The translations under genes and the position numbers were made by a program. From assembly GCA_026399875.1 (NCBI GenBank), contig JAPLQF010000011.1, positions 1 to 64,000 on the forward strand: a stretch of DNA of 64,000 nucleotides, written 5' to 3'. Positions within the stretch are counted from its first letter, which is position 1. Each line of letters begins with the position of its first letter. Origin of the DNA: Burkholderiales bacterium. Its GTDB lineage: Bacteria > Pseudomonadota > Gammaproteobacteria > Burkholderiales > Burkholderiaceae_E. The notes beneath the pieces were generated by a model. It was not told the DNA's origin. It was given only the letters and a program-made list of their open reading frames with translations, and ran no database searches. This document shows, piece by piece, positions 42,222 through 52,900 of the stretch.

Positions 42222-43418
42222 ATGAAAGCGAAGAACATGAACTCACCGATCCCCCAGCGCCCGGCCTCGCGCCGACGCTTCATCCGCCTGCTCGGCGGCG
42301 GCATGGTGCTCGCAGCCGGCGGCGCGGTGACCGGCTGCTCCACCGCGATGCCCGATGCAGCAGTGCGGCCCTGGCAGAACGCTGATGCCGAAAACGACCC
42401 GCGTCGCTTCATGCTGGCCCATGCGTTGCTCGCGCCAAATCCGCACAACCGACAGCCCTGGATCGCCGACCTCACCGAGCCCGGACGCATCCACCTTGTT
42501 TGCGATGGCACGCGCCTTTTGCCTGAGACCGACCCTTTCGGGCGCCAGGTCCTGGTGGGCTGCGGCGCTTTCATCGAATTGGCCGTGATCGCTGCCGCAC
42601 GGCGCGGGCTGGCGGTATCGGTCGTGAACTTCCCAAGTGGCGTTCCAGCACCCACCGAGCTACCGAAGGGAATTCGCGTTGCAACGCTCACTCTGGGTGC
42701 ACCCGGCAGCGCCACGGCAGACCCGCTGTTTGACCAGATCGTGCGCCGCCGCACCAGCAAAGCAGCCTATGCCAACGACAGGCCCTTGCCTGTCGCCTTG
42801 ACCGCGGCATGGGCCGACACCGCTCGCGCTTTCGGCCTGCGTGCGGGATTCGTGGCCGGTGATGCCGCGATGGCGCCGATCCGCCGCATCACGCGCGAGT
42901 CGTATGAGATCGAGTGCCTCACCCCACGCACCTGGCTGGAGTCGGCGCGGCTGATGCGTATCGGACCGGATCAGATCGCTACCCACCGCGATGGCATCAG
43001 CATCAATGCAGCAATGCCGCGCCTGATGTATGCGGTTGGCATATTCGACCCGATGGAAGTACCCGAGCGTGGTGCCAGTAGCTTGCAGCGCGTGATGGAT
43101 CGCTGGGCGCCGCTCGAGACCGGCAGCGGCTACCTCTGGCTGGCTGGTGGAGACAATGCGCGCACCACGCAGTTGAATTCCGGCCGCGCTTATGTGCGTC
43201 AGCAGCTTCAGGCGACCGCTGCGGGTGTGGACATGCACCCGCTGTCGCAGGCCCTGCAGGAATTCCCGGAAATGCGTTCGTCCTACCAGGCGCTGCATCG
43301 AGAGCTCGGTGTGGACCCTGCAAGCGGGCCGGTGCAGATGATGGCGCGCGCGGGCTATGCCCTGGCGCCTGCAGGGCCCAGCCCGCGGCGCGATCTGGCC
43401 TCGATGCTGCGCACGTGA
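42222..43418 (+). CDS. Tat-exported nitroreductase-like lipoprotein
   Basis: A 398-aa protein. The N-terminus has SRRRFIRLLGGG, a twin-arginine motif, followed by a hydrophobic stretch and VTGCS, a possible lipobox. The body resembles the twin-arginine nitroreductase-like proteins: HALLAPNPHNRQPW (flavin-phosphate-binding opening), QIVRRRTSKAAYA and SGYLWLAGG. A flavin loaded in the cytosol would explain Tat export. It is followed 64 bp later by a LysR gene on the same strand. Reductive substrate unknown. Confidence 0.85.
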   Translation: MKAKNMNSPIPQRPASRRRFIRLLGGGMVLAAGGAVTGCSTAMPDAAVRPWQNADAENDPRRFMLAHALLAPNPHNRQPWIADLTEPGRIHLVCDGTRLLPETDPFGRQVLVGCGAFIELAVIAAARRGLAVSVVNFPSGVPAPTELPKGIRVATLTLGAPGSATADPLFDQIVRRRTSKAAYANDRPLPVALTAAWADTARAFGLRAGFVAGDAAMAPIRRITRESYEIECLTPRTWLESARLMRIGPDQIATHRDGISINAAMPRLMYAVGIFDPMEVPERGASSLQRVMDRWAPLETGSGYLWLAGGDNARTTQLNSGRAYVRQQLQATAAGVDMHPLSQALQEFPEMRSSYQALHRELGVDPASGPVQMMARAGYALAPAGPSPRRDLASMLRT

Positions 43419-43482
43419 AGCAGCCCGGCAAGCCCGCCAGCGCAGGTGATCGCGTGCTGCGGACCTGTGCGAGACTGCTCTC

Positions 43483-44454
43483 ATGCCAGAGCCCAAGCCT
43501 TCGAATCCTGTTGCCACGATCGCCCCGCGGGCTGGGCCGAGTCTGGACGACTGGAACCTGCTGCGGTCGTTCATCGCGGTCTACGAGACCGGCACGCTGA
43601 CCGAAGCTGCCCGCCGTCTGGGCACAACCCAGCCCAGCGTGGGCCGCCATGTGCGAGAACTCGAAGCTTCGCTGGGTGAGGCGCTGTTCGTTCGGCTTCC
43701 CGGCCGGCTCAAGCCGACCGAACAGGCGCATGCGCTGCACGGCGTGGTTGCAGCAATGAGGACCTCGGTCGTCGAGGCCGAGCGGCTGTTTGCCGACGCG
43801 CGCGAGGTGCTGGTGGGTTGTGTGCGTGTGGCCGCGTCGGAGGTGTACGCAACGCATGTGATCGCGCCCATCCTGGCGCGGTTGCTGGTCGAGCAACCCG
43901 AGCTGGAGATCGAACTGTCGGTGTCCAATCATGCCGACAATCTGCTGCGTCGCGATGCCGATATCGCGGTGCGCTTTTTCCGGCCCGAGCAAAACGACGT
44001 GATCGCCACCCATGTCGGCGATACCGAGCTGGGCCTGTTCGCACACGAAGACTATCTCGCGCGCCACGGCGAGCCTGACAGCTTTGACGTGCCCGCACAG
44101 GCTTTCGTGGCCGGATTCGACCGGGAGTCAGTGCCGCTGGGTCCGCTGATGAAGGGCACTGCACCGGACCGGCCAATCCGATTTCGGCTGCGCACCGATG
44201 CCATCCTGGCCCGCTACGCCGCAGTCGAGACCGGGCTGGGTGTTGGGGCCTATCTTGTGGATGTGGCAGCCGAACGCCCAGGCCTGAAGCGCGTTCTGGC
44301 CGGGCAGTTTGGGCAAGCGCAGGAAGTGTGGCTGTGCGCGCATCCCGAACTTCGCCGTTCGGCGTCCATGCGCTTCGTGTGGAGCCATCTCGAAGTGGCG
44401 CTGCGCGCGCGGCTGCATTCAACCGCTGCGGCGCAGCCGATCCCGACCCTCTGA
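43483..44454 (+). CDS. LysR-family transcriptional regulator
   Basis: A 323-aa LTTR. The winged HTH (about residues 20-85) reads WNLLRSFIAVYETGTLTEAA, RRLGTTQPSVGRHVRELEASLG. The effector domain follows, with VRVAASEVYATHVIAPILARL. It has an N-terminal 18-residue extension. Its 3' end overlaps the carboxylase gene (acc) tail to tail by 36 bp, so it could control that operon, or the nitroreductase gene upstream of it; neither is shown. Confidence 0.9.
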   Translation: MPEPKPSNPVATIAPRAGPSLDDWNLLRSFIAVYETGTLTEAARRLGTTQPSVGRHVRELEASLGEALFVRLPGRLKPTEQAHALHGVVAAMRTSVVEAERLFADAREVLVGCVRVAASEVYATHVIAPILARLLVEQPELEIELSVSNHADNLLRRDADIAVRFFRPEQNDVIATHVGDTELGLFAHEDYLARHGEPDSFDVPAQAFVAGFDRESVPLGPLMKGTAPDRPIRFRLRTDAILARYAAVETGLGVGAYLVDVAAERPGLKRVLAGQFGQAQEVWLCAHPELRRSASMRFVWSHLEVALRARLHSTAAAQPIPTL

Positions 44455-47400
44455 TGTCGACGCAGAACCGACCCGATCCTCCTTGAGCGCGCCTTCCAGG
44501 CGCGCGCACAGCGATGGGCGCAGTTCCTGGGCGGTCATGAGGGCATCGAGCGATCCGACATCGAGTGCCCGTGCCACGTTATGCACGGCGTCGAATTCGC
44601 GCGCCACTTCGGTCTGCACTCTTGCCAGGACGTCAGCCAGCACCCGCTCGTAGTCTTCTTCCACTTTGCGACGATCGGCGAGCCTGGCGTCGGCGAGCGC
44701 TTTTTGCGCCGCCCGGACATGCGGATCGGCCTGCGCCCTTTCCCGAACCAGTCGAGTGAACACGACGGCAGCGGCAGCGCCGCCACCGATCACGCTCGCA
44801 TAGCTGCCTTCGAGCGCCACGGCATCGAGACGACTCGAGAGCCGGCGCGAGAACACGACATAGGCACCGCCGTGGTAGCGCGCGACGACGCAGAACAGGA
44901 TCGGCCCGTCGAACTCCACCACCGCTTTGCCGATCTCGGCGCCGTATTCGAGCTGACGCTCGCGCATCGATTCGGGCGAGCCGTCGAAGCCCGACAGGTT
45001 GGCGAGCACGACGACAGGGCACACGCCGTTGGCCGAACGGATCGCCCGCGCCATCTTGCGCGACGAATGCGGGAACAAAGTGCCACTCATCCAGTTTGCC
45101 GGCCCGTCGACCGGACGCGGCCCGCGCCGCGGCAGCGGTTGCGATTCGATGCCGATCAGGCAAACCGGATTCCCGCCGAGCTGCCCATGCATCACGACGG
45201 TGGTTTCACCGCCGGCCAGCCCTTTCCAGCGCTCCAGCGGCGCAGCGTCCTGGTCGAGAACCGCGGTCATCAACTCCCGGATCGCGAACGGCTTCTTGCG
45301 CCCCGGGTTGCCGCTCTCGGAGAAGAGATCCCCGATCGTGGAGAAGCCTCCGGCGCCGACATAATCGCCGCCGGTGACGTCGCGTTCGACAGGGTCGGCG
45401 CTGGGTCGCCGACGCGCCCGTCGCTCGCCCGGCGCGACATAGGTGTACTCGTAGTGACGCAGCAGCAGCTCATAGGCGCTCTTCAGGTCGGGCGCGGTGT
45501 ACTGCGCCTGCCCGTTGCCAGCCATGATCTCGAGCCCGCCGATGGCTTCGTTGGTCTCTGCCGCGACCGATCCGGCGACCTCCAGAGCACGCTTGCCGGT
45601 CAACACCATGTAGCCACGCGGCGTCATGACCAGCGTGCCGCGGCAATGCATCAGCATCGTCGCTTCGGAGTTCCAGTACGACTGTGCGCCGACACAGGGG
45701 CCGTCGACCAGCACGTTGATCACGCCCCCGGCTTCAGTGAACTCGACGATGCGACGCAGCACCGCAGCGGTCCAGTCCAGGTTCTCGGTACCGGAATCGA
45801 ATGCGATCCGGGCACCGCCGGACAGCGCAACCCACTCCACCGGGACGCGCATCTTTTCGGCATGATCGAGCGCGGCGATGATCCGCCGGCACTCGCCCTC
45901 GCCGAGCGAGCCCATGTCCTTGTTGGGGTCGCCCAGCAGCAGCACCCGGCTGAAGCCGTCCGGAAAGCGTTCGGACCAGTTCGTGATCAACCCGACCACC
46001 ACACCGGTCGGGTTGCTGGCCGCAGGACGGCCTCGCACTGATTCCAGCGAATGGCCCTGAGCGTCGAGTTCCAGTTCGTCGAACTGCCCACGCTCGATCC
46101 GGCCGATGTCTTCGCTGGACGTGAGCCAGCTGACCACCTCGTAGGGGTAAGACAGGCGCCGGCGCCGCGCGGCCAGCACCTGCTGCTCGTAGGCCGACAT
46201 CACCGGCACCAGACGCTGGCGCGGCAGCACGACCTCGAGCCTGGGCCCGAGGGCCGTCGCGTCGCGCCACTCGGCGGCCAGCTCGCGCGGCGCCTGCGAG
46301 TCGCCGAGCGTGAAGCGGCCATGCATCGCCACCTTGTGCAGCGCCAGATCGAAGGTCGCCGGTCCGAGCCGGCGGGCCAGCGCGTCGAGTTCGCTGCGCG
46401 CAAGCGCGATCGTCGGGCGCACGAACAGCGAGATCCGATTGAACGCCGGCGGCCGGCCGGTGGCAGCTCGCGAGCCTTCGCGCAGGGCCTGGGCGGCGCT
46501 GAGAAAGACTCTCTCGAAACTGGGAACCCGCAGAAAGTCACCTTCAAGCACCGGATCAAATCGCTCGACCTCGGCCATCGCGATCAGCCTGTCTTCACCG
46601 CTGGCGACTGCGCGCAGCAGCAGCAACCCGGCCGGAGCGGGCAGTCGCTCGAGCTTGAACTGGGAAAACCGGGCGACTTCCTGCGCCACCGGGCGGGCCG
46701 GATGGACATCGCGCAGCATCGTCTGCTCGGCCATCGCCGCGCCAGAGCTCGCCCAACTGCGGATGCGCATTTCGCCACCCTCGACCCACAACGCCGTCCA
46801 CCGCGAACGCTGAATCCGTGCCGCCGCGTCGAAGGCGTCGGCGGCAGGCATGTAGGCCAGCAGCAGATCGGCCTCTTCGTCGGCCGGCAGCGACCCAAGG
46901 ACCTCCGCCAGATCGCAGGGCTCGTTCAGCAACACTCCGACCACCGGGACGCCTGCCGCGGATCGCAGGCGCTGGCAGGGATGGCGCCCGTGCAGCATGA
47001 CGGCGTTTTCCGTCAGGTCACCTGCCTGGGCTTCGTAGATCCGGGCCAGCAACTGCCTCAGAACCGGGGCCGGCTCGCGCCGGCCGGCTGGCCCCACGGA
47101 TTCGCTGACGAGTGCGCCTGCGAGCGCACCGAGCGGCAAGGCCTGCAAGGCGGTCTCGGCGGCGGCTCGGCTTGCGGGCGACACGGCGGCAGCCAGGTCA
47201 TCCCAGCGCAGGTCGGCCTCGATGGCGGCCTTGGCCATGTCTGCCTGCCACTCGGGCAGATCCTGCCAGTAATAGATCAGGTTCCAGGCAGCCGTGGCGA
47301 CCTGGAGGTCGCCGTGCTGCACAGCCTCGCTGGCGAGCTTCTCGAACACCACGCGCTGCTCCATTGCCGACGGCGCAGCTTCGGATTCCAAAGCTTGAGA

Positions 47401-49893
47401 ACGGGCCAGCGCGCGCAAGACAGCGAGGGCCAGTGCGCTCGCGTCTTCCTGCGATCGCCGCGCCTGGAACAGCCGCAACAGCGCATGCGCGACCGTCGGA
47501 TCACCCTCGACCAGCTCATCGATGCCATGCAAGGCGAGGAAACGCCCAAGCCGTCGCCTGAAGCGCTCGGAAAGCTTCTTGTCGTCGAAGCGACGATGGT
47601 GCGCGAACCAGGCGAGCTGGTCCATGCTCGACTCGTTGGCCTCGTTCACCGCATCGTCGAAGGGGCCGCTCTTGAACAACTGCTCCTGCACGACGGCCGC
47701 ACGCATCATCTTCAGCATCCGACCGCGCGGCGGCGAGGGCTCGGCTTCCAGACTTGCCAGCGCCGCGCCCAGTTCTTCCGTCGTGACATCGAATCCCAGC
47801 AGCCGCGCCTCCACCAGGCGCAGCGCATCCAGCGCGGTCTCGCGCCGGGCGGCCAGCCTGAGGCCGGTGCCGACACTCGGCTGGCTCTCGTCACCCTCGT
47901 CGATCTCGATCATCACCTCGCCGGCGGCAACCTGGCTCGACGGTCTGACATGCACCGCACGCACCGTCCCGGACATTGGCGAGTCGATGACGGTTTCCAT
48001 CTTCATCGCCTCGAGCGTCAGGATGCGCACGCCAGCGCTCACCCGGTCGCCCGGCTGGACATGAATCTGCGCCACCGATGCCGGCAGTTCGGCGCGCACG
48101 CGCCCATCCGACACCCGGCGGAAGCGGTGGGCGACGCCCTCGACCTCGACATAGACCTCCGAGGACGTGGCGGCGCGCTGCACGGCATAACGCCTGCCGC
48201 CAAAGTCCAGCAGCAGCGTGCCCTTGCCAGTGGTCTGCGCCCGCACCACCGCCTGCCATTCGCCGCAGTGCATGCGCAGCTCGTGCGGCCCGATTGATCC
48301 CACCTCGACTTCCAGCGGCTGGGTGCCGAGCACGAAGCGGATCTTGACCGGCCCGGGTTCCGGGACCGTGTGAGGAACGACTCGCTGCGCTTCCTCGATG
48401 AAGTTCGCGATATGCCCGCGCCGAAGCTGCAGGTAGTCACCCAGCACGGCGGCCGCAAGCGCCGCCTCGAGATGGCTGCGCGCCTCACTCCCCGGGCGGC
48501 TGGCGACATACCTGTCAAGCCAGCGCGTCGTGACCGGCCCATCGCGAAACACCGAATCGGAGACCAGTTCGAGCAGCAGCGAGCGGTTGGTGAGCCCGGA
48601 GTCGAGAACGATGACGGTGTCGCGAAGGGCTGTTTCGAGGCGCGCCAGCGCAGCCTGGCGCGTCGCGCCGAAGGCAATCACCTTGGCCAGCATCGAATCG
48701 AAGACGGTCGGGACCACATTGTCCTGCACATAGCCTGAATCGACGCGAACGCCGGGCCCCAGCGGCGCCTCGAAGTGAACGAGGCGGCCCGCACGCGGCG
48801 CGAAGCCCTGGTCGGGATCCTCGGCATTGAGCCGCGCCTCGATGGCCGCTCCCCGCGGCACTGGTGGGTGTTCGGCCGGCAACCGTTGCCCGCGGCCGAC
48901 ATCGATCTGCAGGCCGACCAGATCGAGACCGAAGATCTCTTCGGTCACGGTGTGCTCGACCTGGAGCCGGGTGTTCATCTCAAGGAAGTAGAAGGTCTTC
49001 AGATCAGGCAGCAACAGGAACTCGGCCGTGCCGGCGCTGACATAGCCAGAGATGCGTGCGAGGTTTGCACCGGCTTCGCAAAGGGCCTGTTCGACTGCGG
49101 CGCAAAGCCCGGGTGCAGGCGCCTCCTCGAGCACCTTCTGCTGCCGGCGTTGCATCGAACAGTCGCGCGTCCCGAGCGCCCAGACGCCGCCGTGGCCATC
49201 GGCGAGCACTTGCACCTCGACATGGCGGGCATCAGCGACGAAGGCCTCGACGAAGATCGACGGGTCGCCGAACGCGGCCCCGGCCTCGGCCGCGGCGGAA
49301 CGGTAGGCGCCGGCCAGTTCGTCCGCGCTGTCGACACGCCGGATGCCGCGCCCGCCACCGCCGGCAGTGGCCTTGAGCAGGACCGGGTAACCGATCCGTT
49401 CGGCGCAGGCCGCCGCGCCGGCTTCATCGACCGATTCGCGCGACCAGGGACTGACCCGGACGCCGGCCTTCTCGGCCAGACGCTTGGCCGCGATCTTGTC
49501 GCCGAGGGCACGCATGGCGCTGGCCGGTGGACCCAGGAAGACCATGCCATGGGCCTCGCAGGCTTCCTGCAACTCAGGCCGCTCGGACGCGAAACCCCAG
49601 CCCGGCCACAGCGCATCGGCACCGGCTTGACGCGCCAGTGTCACGATCCGCTCGACATCAAGGTAGGCGCTGCGTTGCTTGCCGTCCTCGCCGCGAACCA
49701 TCGGTTCGCCGAGGCAGATCGACGCCGAGGCCATGCGCACGAAGGGCGCCTCTGCGTCGGGATGGGTATACAGGGCAATGACGCTGAGCGGGCGGCCGTG
49801 CTCGCGCGACCAGCTGCGCGCGGCACGAATGAAGCGTACTGCCGCCTCGCCACGGTTGGCCACCGCGACACATGAGAATTCCTTGAACAGCAT
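44419..49893 (-). CDS. Single-chain acetyl-CoA carboxylase (eukaryote-like architecture)
   Basis: An 1824-aa protein combining all carboxylase activities. Residues 1-490: biotin carboxylase with ATP-grasp loop KATAGGGGRGI, EMNTRLQVEHTVTE and NAEDP. About 590-665: carrier domain with biotin site Lys631 in LEAMKMETV. About 680-1190: helical central region without motifs. About 1230-1740: two-part carboxyltransferase (LLLGDPNKDMGSLGEGE, SGGARIAF, GNGQAQYTAPD, then VVMHGQLGGNPVCLIGIES and ANLSGFDG). The order BC-BCCP-central-CT is that of eukaryotic ACC, whereas typical bacteria use four subunits. It should make malonyl-CoA from acetyl-CoA; propionyl-CoA use is possible. It follows mcr by 8 bp. 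Confidence 0.88.
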   Translation of the reverse strand: MLFKEFSCVAVANRGEAAVRFIRAARSWSREHGRPLSVIALYTHPDAEAPFVRMASASICLGEPMVRGEDGKQRSAYLDVERIVTLARQAGADALWPGWGFASERPELQEACEAHGMVFLGPPASAMRALGDKIAAKRLAEKAGVRVSPWSRESVDEAGAAACAERIGYPVLLKATAGGGGRGIRRVDSADELAGAYRSAAAEAGAAFGDPSIFVEAFVADARHVEVQVLADGHGGVWALGTRDCSMQRRQQKVLEEAPAPGLCAAVEQALCEAGANLARISGYVSAGTAEFLLLPDLKTFYFLEMNTRLQVEHTVTEEIFGLDLVGLQIDVGRGQRLPAEHPPVPRGAAIEARLNAEDPDQGFAPRAGRLVHFEAPLGPGVRVDSGYVQDNVVPTVFDSMLAKVIAFGATRQAALARLETALRDTVIVLDSGLTNRSLLLELVSDSVFRDGPVTTRWLDRYVASRPGSEARSHLEAALAAAVLGDYLQLRRGHIANFIEEAQRVVPHTVPEPGPVKIRFVLGTQPLEVEVGSIGPHELRMHCGEWQAVVRAQTTGKGTLLLDFGGRRYAVQRAATSSEVYVEVEGVAHRFRRVSDGRVRAELPASVAQIHVQPGDRVSAGVRILTLEAMKMETVIDSPMSGTVRAVHVRPSSQVAAGEVMIEIDEGDESQPSVGTGLRLAARRETALDALRLVEARLLGFDVTTEELGAALASLEAEPSPPRGRMLKMMRAAVVQEQLFKSGPFDDAVNEANESSMDQLAWFAHHRRFDDKKLSERFRRRLGRFLALHGIDELVEGDPTVAHALLRLFQARRSQEDASALALAVLRALARSQALESEAAPSAMEQRVVFEKLASEAVQHGDLQVATAAWNLIYYWQDLPEWQADMAKAAIEADLRWDDLAAAVSPASRAAAETALQALPLGALAGALVSESVGPAGRREPAPVLRQLLARIYEAQAGDLTENAVMLHGRHPCQRLRSAAGVPVVGVLLNEPCDLAEVLGSLPADEEADLLLAYMPAADAFDAAARIQRSRWTALWVEGGEMRIRSWASSGAAMAEQTMLRDVHPARPVAQEVARFSQFKLERLPAPAGLLLLRAVASGEDRLIAMAEVERFDPVLEGDFLRVPSFERVFLSAAQALREGSRAATGRPPAFNRISLFVRPTIALARSELDALARRLGPATFDLALHKVAMHGRFTLGDSQAPRELAAEWRDATALGPRLEVVLPRQRLVPVMSAYEQQVLAARRRRLSYPYEVVSWLTSSEDIGRIERGQFDELELDAQGHSLESVRGRPAASNPTGVVVGLITNWSERFPDGFSRVLLLGDPNKDMGSLGEGECRRIIAALDHAEKMRVPVEWVALSGGARIAFDSGTENLDWTAAVLRRIVEFTEAGGVINVLVDGPCVGAQSYWNSEATMLMHCRGTLVMTPRGYMVLTGKRALEVAGSVAAETNEAIGGLEIMAGNGQAQYTAPDLKSAYELLLRHYEYTYVAPGERRARRRPSADPVERDVTGGDYVGAGGFSTIGDLFSESGNPGRKKPFAIRELMTAVLDQDAAPLERWKGLAGGETTVVMHGQLGGNPVCLIGIESQPLPRRGPRPVDGPANWMSGTLFPHSSRKMARAIRSANGVCPVVVLANLSGFDGSPESMRERQLEYGAEIGKAVVEFDGPILFCVVARYHGGAYVVFSRRLSSRLDAVALEGSYASVIGGGAAAAVVFTRLVRERAQADPHVRAAQKALADARLADRRKVEEDYERVLADVLARVQTEVAREFDAVHNVARALDVGSLDALMTAQELRPSLCARLEGALKEDRVGSASTSEGRDRLRRSG

Positions 49894-49901
49894 GGGGAGC
49901 C

Positions 49902-52900
49902 CTAGACCGTGATTGCCATGCCCCGATAGATGCGCGATCGATAGCGCGAGTCCTCGGCATCTGGCAGCGGCGCGCCAGCCAGCAGCACCGCGCGGCCGAA
50001 GCGCTTGACCTCTTCCTGGTGCTCGACCGCGTTGCGTGGCTCCTCGCCGCGGGCGCGGCGCGTCAGGTTGATCTGGTTCACCGGCACATCGTGAACCAGA
50101 CGTTCGTTCTCGACCGCCAGCGTGGCGGTAAAGGCGTGCATCGTCGTCTTGATGAAGTTGGCCAGCGCAAAGCTGGCGCCGCTCCTGTCACTGCCGACTG
50201 GCACGTCGGGCGACACCAGCACCAGCTGTGTGCCGTCGATCAGGCTGGCCTTGCGGGCGACACGGAACTGATGCGTCAGGTTGTCCTGCACGAGCTGACG
50301 GAACTCCGCCGGGCTGAGGGCCACGTCATCGGGCACGGCGGCAGTGGGGAACAGTCGGTCGGGCAGCGGCACGAAGGGAGTGCTGACGATGGTGGTGGGG
50401 TAACCGTGCTGGCTCAGCGCAGCGTCGATGCCGCCTTCCAGATCATCGCCGACCACGGCAAAGTGAAGCAGGTCGGGCGGCAGATCGCGCAGCGCAACAC
50501 GCAGCGCCGAGCAGCCTTCGGCACTGCGGCACAGCATGACGACGCGCCCGACCTGGCAGTCGGTGACCAGCTGGCGTGCCGCTTCGGCCAGATACTCCAC
50601 CAGATGTTCGCCGATCAGCCACACCGTGCGACCGCGCATCATGTCCAGGCGTTCGCGCTTGGTGCTGCCGAAAAGTTCGCGCTCGGTGATCGAGCGCTCG
50701 AGGCTGAGCCCGCCCGAAGGCATGAAGGTCTCGCCGCTGACGGCGCGGTCGGCCAGGAAATAGACCGTGGCCAATGCCACCTCGGTCTCGGTCGGCATCT
50801 TGCCCAGGTGCAGCAGCGACAACACCCCGTTGCGCACCTTCGCGGCCTCTTCCTGCACGCTGCGCGGCGGCACATAGGGCTTGTCTGCGGGTGGCAGGCT
50901 GGCAAGCCATCCGGTGCCGACGCGGGTTTGCCATTCGGGCAGCGCGAGGAAGCAGCCGCCCAATCGCAGGCGACCGACCAGTCTTTCGGCGATATCGCCG
51001 TCCATCAGGTAACTGCCCCAGTGGCAATCGTCGCTGCGCTCTTTCTGTACGGCCAGCGCCATTTTGCGAAGTTCGTCGGGCGCGTCGGCGTCCATTGCCA
51101 GCGAGGCCGCGTCGTTGGCAGCCAATCGCGACAACAGGCCTTCGACACCCAGACCGCGGCGCATGGCCTTGACCACCGCGGCGTGCACCGAATTCAGGCG
51201 CTTGTTTTCGAGGATCAGCCGGCCGCGCCGGTCGAACAGCCCGGGGCGGTCGTCGGTGCCCTTGATCCGATCGCCCTCAACCGGGCCCGGCGCGATGGCG
51301 TTGATCTGGACCTCGGGGCCGAGAAAGCGCGCCATGGTCTCGACCATGGCACGCTGACCGGACTTGCTCACCGCGTAGTCGCTGCGGTTCGGGTAGGCCA
51401 CCGCCAGGTACTTTTCTCCGCCGAAGTAGCTCGACACGTTCAGCACATAGCCGCTGCCCTGCTTTTTCATCAGCGGCAACACCTCGTGCATCAGCACATA
51501 GTTGGACACCAGGTTTGCGTCCAGCGTGGCGGTCCATGCGGTCAGGTCCATGTCAACGACCATGTCTTCGGCACCGGAAACACCAGCGTTGTTGATCAGG
51601 TAGTCGATGCGACCGAAGGCTGCGATGGTGGCCTGCACCGCAGGCTTCAGCGTGTGCAGCTTGCCCACATCGACACCGGGCAGGATGCCGACGCGGCTCT
51701 CGGCCTGCGAGTAGCCGATGTCTTCCAGCTCGCCGACGATGCGCGCGCGCACGGCCTGCAGCTCGCTTTCGCGTCGCGCCGCCATCATGACCTTCGCGCC
51801 GCCCAGGGCCAGCAGACGTGCAACCGCCCCACCGATGCCGGCCGAGCCACCGGTGATCAGCGCCACCTTGCCGATGTGCAGGCCGGCGAGGTTCTCGGTG
51901 AAACCCACCGTGGCGCGGCGCGCACCGCTGGCCTCGACAATGCTGGCCGGCAGGTAGAGGTTCACCTGGTGGATGCGCTGTTCCTTGAACAGCAGCCGCG
52001 CGGTGTGGCCGGCGGTGAAGGGCAGATTCTCGGCCTCGGTGTTGTCGTAGCGGATGATCTGGTTGCCCCACTCGGGGAAGCGGCGCCGGCCCAGCTTGAC
52101 ATCGACCTCGCTCTCGTCGCGCCAGACGCGGATCAGCTCTTCCATCGCCGAGCGCAGCAGGTTGGCCCAGGCGTTGGCGCCGCCGTCGCTGCCGTTGGTC
52201 AGGAACACGAAGCGCGGTTCCTGCTGCAGGTCCGTGCGTTCCTTCCAGTACCGGCTGAGCTTGCGCGCCACCGCGATGGCACCGCCCAGTTCATCGTCGA
52301 CAAAGCGTTCCATGTCGCTGTCGCTTGCGTCGCACAGTGAGCCACGGAAGCGGTCGGCGCCATGCGCCGGCATCAGGATGGCGCCGGTGATCGGGCCGCC
52401 ATGGTCTTCGGCCAGGGCCGCGTCCATCGTGGCGGGGTCGGTACGGTCGAACGCGCGCACCTGCACGCGATGGCCGTGGCGCATTTCACTCAGGAGGTCA
52501 CGGGCGACGACGCAGTCGGCCTCGCGCGGCAAGCCGATCACCACATGGGCCCCGACCTCGGCCTGCAAACGCGCGATGGCCAATGCCTCGTCGACCCGAT
52601 CGCCACCCACCAGCAGCACGGTATGGCCGATGGCGTCCACGGTGCGCATCGTCGGCCGGCTGACCCAGGTGCTGCGGCTTTCCTTGGGCACCTGCATGCC
52701 GTGGGTGACCTCGAAGTCGTGGCCGTTGAAGGCCATCGATTCATCACTGCCCAGGAACACGCAGGTGTGGGCGATGTCGGCGGGCACCGGGAAGTCCTTG
52801 GTCGGCGGCTGGCCGTCGAAGGCTCGGTTCAGCGTCATCATGTCGAAGAACTCGTGCGCCGTGCTGCCGGCTTCGGCGCCCTTGAGCTGGTCCATCGTGG

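Noticed and set aside
41996-42760. Long minus-strand extension upstream of the VOC gene
   Set aside because: It is antisense to the Tat-exported nitroreductase-like gene, which has real motifs; the VOC domain begins at 41995.
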